A stretch of 64,000 nt of DNA, taken from positions 35,478,267-35,542,266 of the forward strand of contig ML660772.1 of the NCBI GenBank assembly GCA_007570785.1, given 5' to 3'. Positions 63,570-64,000 of this stretch are shown here, one piece after another. A program made the position numbers and the translations under genes. Position 1 is the stretch's first letter; every line of letters begins with the position of its first letter. The notes under the pieces were generated by a model. That model ran no database searches, was not told the DNA's origin, and was given only the letters and a program-made list of their open reading frames with translations. The DNA is from Antilocapra americana. Its lineage: Eukaryota > Chordata > Mammalia > Artiodactyla > Antilocapridae.

Positions 63570-64000
63570 GCTGGGAAAGCGAGGCCAGCGCGCCCGCGGC
63601 CCGCGCGCGATTTCCCGCCCGCCGCGCCCGAGTCCCGGGCGGCGGGCGGCGGGCGGCCTCCGGGGGCGCCCGGGCCGCGGCGGCGGCGGCGGCGCGAGCG
63701 GCGCCTCCGGGCCGGTGAATCATCCCGGCAGACACCGAGAGCCGCGGCAGCAGAGAGCAGCGCCGAAAAATGGCTGAAGCGGGCACGGGCTTTCTGGAGC
63801 AGCTCAAGTCCTGCATAGTTTGGTCTTGGACTTATCTCTGGACCGTGTGGTTCTTCATCGTCCTCTTCCTGGTCTACATCCTGCGGGTGCCCTTGAAAAT
63901 CAACGACAACTTGAGCACAGGTAAGGCCCGGCGGCCGGGCCCGCGGCGCTCGCCCTTCCCCCGCCCCGGAAAGTTAGTGCAACTCGCGCGGGGCCGCGGC
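63570..64000 (+). promoter_or_regulatory. ST7: CpG island / ST7 promoter and 5' UTR (runs off the window)
   Basis: Abrupt change to very GC- and CpG-rich sequence, with GC boxes (the gggcggcgggcggcgggcgg type at about 63637) and a (CGG)n run at 63678-63694. There is no TATA box in the island; the AT-rich ataaatataaatg at about 63476 lies outside it. This is the usual housekeeping-type promoter layout. The start site is not determined. Known antisense transcripts near human ST7 exon 1 suggest possible divergent or antisense transcription, which is inference here. Confidence 0.8.
63770..63920 (+). CDS. ST7: ST7, first coding exon (suppression of tumorigenicity 7)
   Basis: ST7 is a multi-pass membrane protein of poorly defined function, named for a tumour-suppression assay; its role is debated. 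This exon encodes 50 residues plus the first base of codon 51. It begins MAEAGTGFLEQLKSCIVWSW, and residues 16-38 are almost entirely hydrophobic and Trp/Phe-rich, a clear transmembrane segment. It ends VPLKINDNLST before the donor gtaagg at 63921. The ATG at 63770 is in good context (A at -3, G at +4) and is the first ATG inside the CpG island. From memory residue 5 is Ala in human, Gly here. The remaining exons lie beyond the window. Confidence 0.94.

Noticed and set aside
63517..63777. Open frame ending just inside the ST7 start
   Set aside because: Its first codon is GTG, not ATG, so it is not a normal eukaryotic uORF; GC-rich islands give long frames by chance.
63559..63816. Minus-strand open frame across the ST7 island
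   Set aside because: Compositional artefact of GC-rich, Ala/Arg-rich codons. An antisense non-coding RNA is possible but cannot be shown.

Overview
This is vertebrate, specifically ruminant (bovid-type), nuclear DNA. It is AT-rich, carries GT-AG introns several kilobases long, and is full of repeats found only or mainly in ruminants: BovB (RTE-clade) LINEs, tRNA-derived Bov-tA SINEs, and Bov-A/Bov-A2 SINEs. Older mammalian repeats (L1M, L2, MIR, MaLR-type LTRs) lie beneath them. I cannot separate cattle from sheep, goat or another pecoran by eye.

Two protein-coding genes are present, both on the + strand. (1) CAPZA2, the alpha-2 subunit of the F-actin capping protein CapZ, fills positions 1 to about 36.8 kb. 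Nine coding exons (8932-8995, 14003-14054, 19943-20006, 24386-24592, 25917-25996, 29989-30067, 32168-32239, 34657-34719, 35428-35568) splice in frame to 273 residues. The first 13 codons must lie on an exon upstream of the window, giving the family length of 286. The 3' UTR follows, with a poly(A) signal at 36810. (2) ST7 begins at the right edge: a CpG island from about 63.57 kb contains the first coding exon (63770-63920), which encodes 50 residues with one strong membrane segment. The order CAPZA2 then ST7 matches the conserved mammalian MET-CAPZA2-ST7-WNT2-CFTR neighbourhood.

The roughly 27 kb between the genes (36.8-63.5 kb) shows no gene I can support. It holds a near full-length but dead BovB element (about 44.03-47.91 kb), an LTR-like stretch (42.3-42.9 kb), MaLR LTR remnants (43.76-44.01 and 52.03-52.50 kb), L1/HAL1 fragments, several SINEs, a 5'-truncated BovB with target-site duplications (59906-61262) and a rearranged BovB (57608-57925). 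Seven BovB pieces total about 9.2 kb, some 14% of the window by my boundaries. I count 16 Bov-tA/Bov-A SINEs.

I found no new biological system. The points most worth checking are: a mariner-type palindromic mini-element inside an intronic L1; loss of the reverse-transcriptase aspartate box in all four BovB copies that include it; an inverted BovB junction; an internally duplicated Bov-tA form; and two tRNA T-arm-like hairpins spaced exactly 50 bp apart in the LTR-like region. All repeat family names come from memory of consensus sequences, not from a search.
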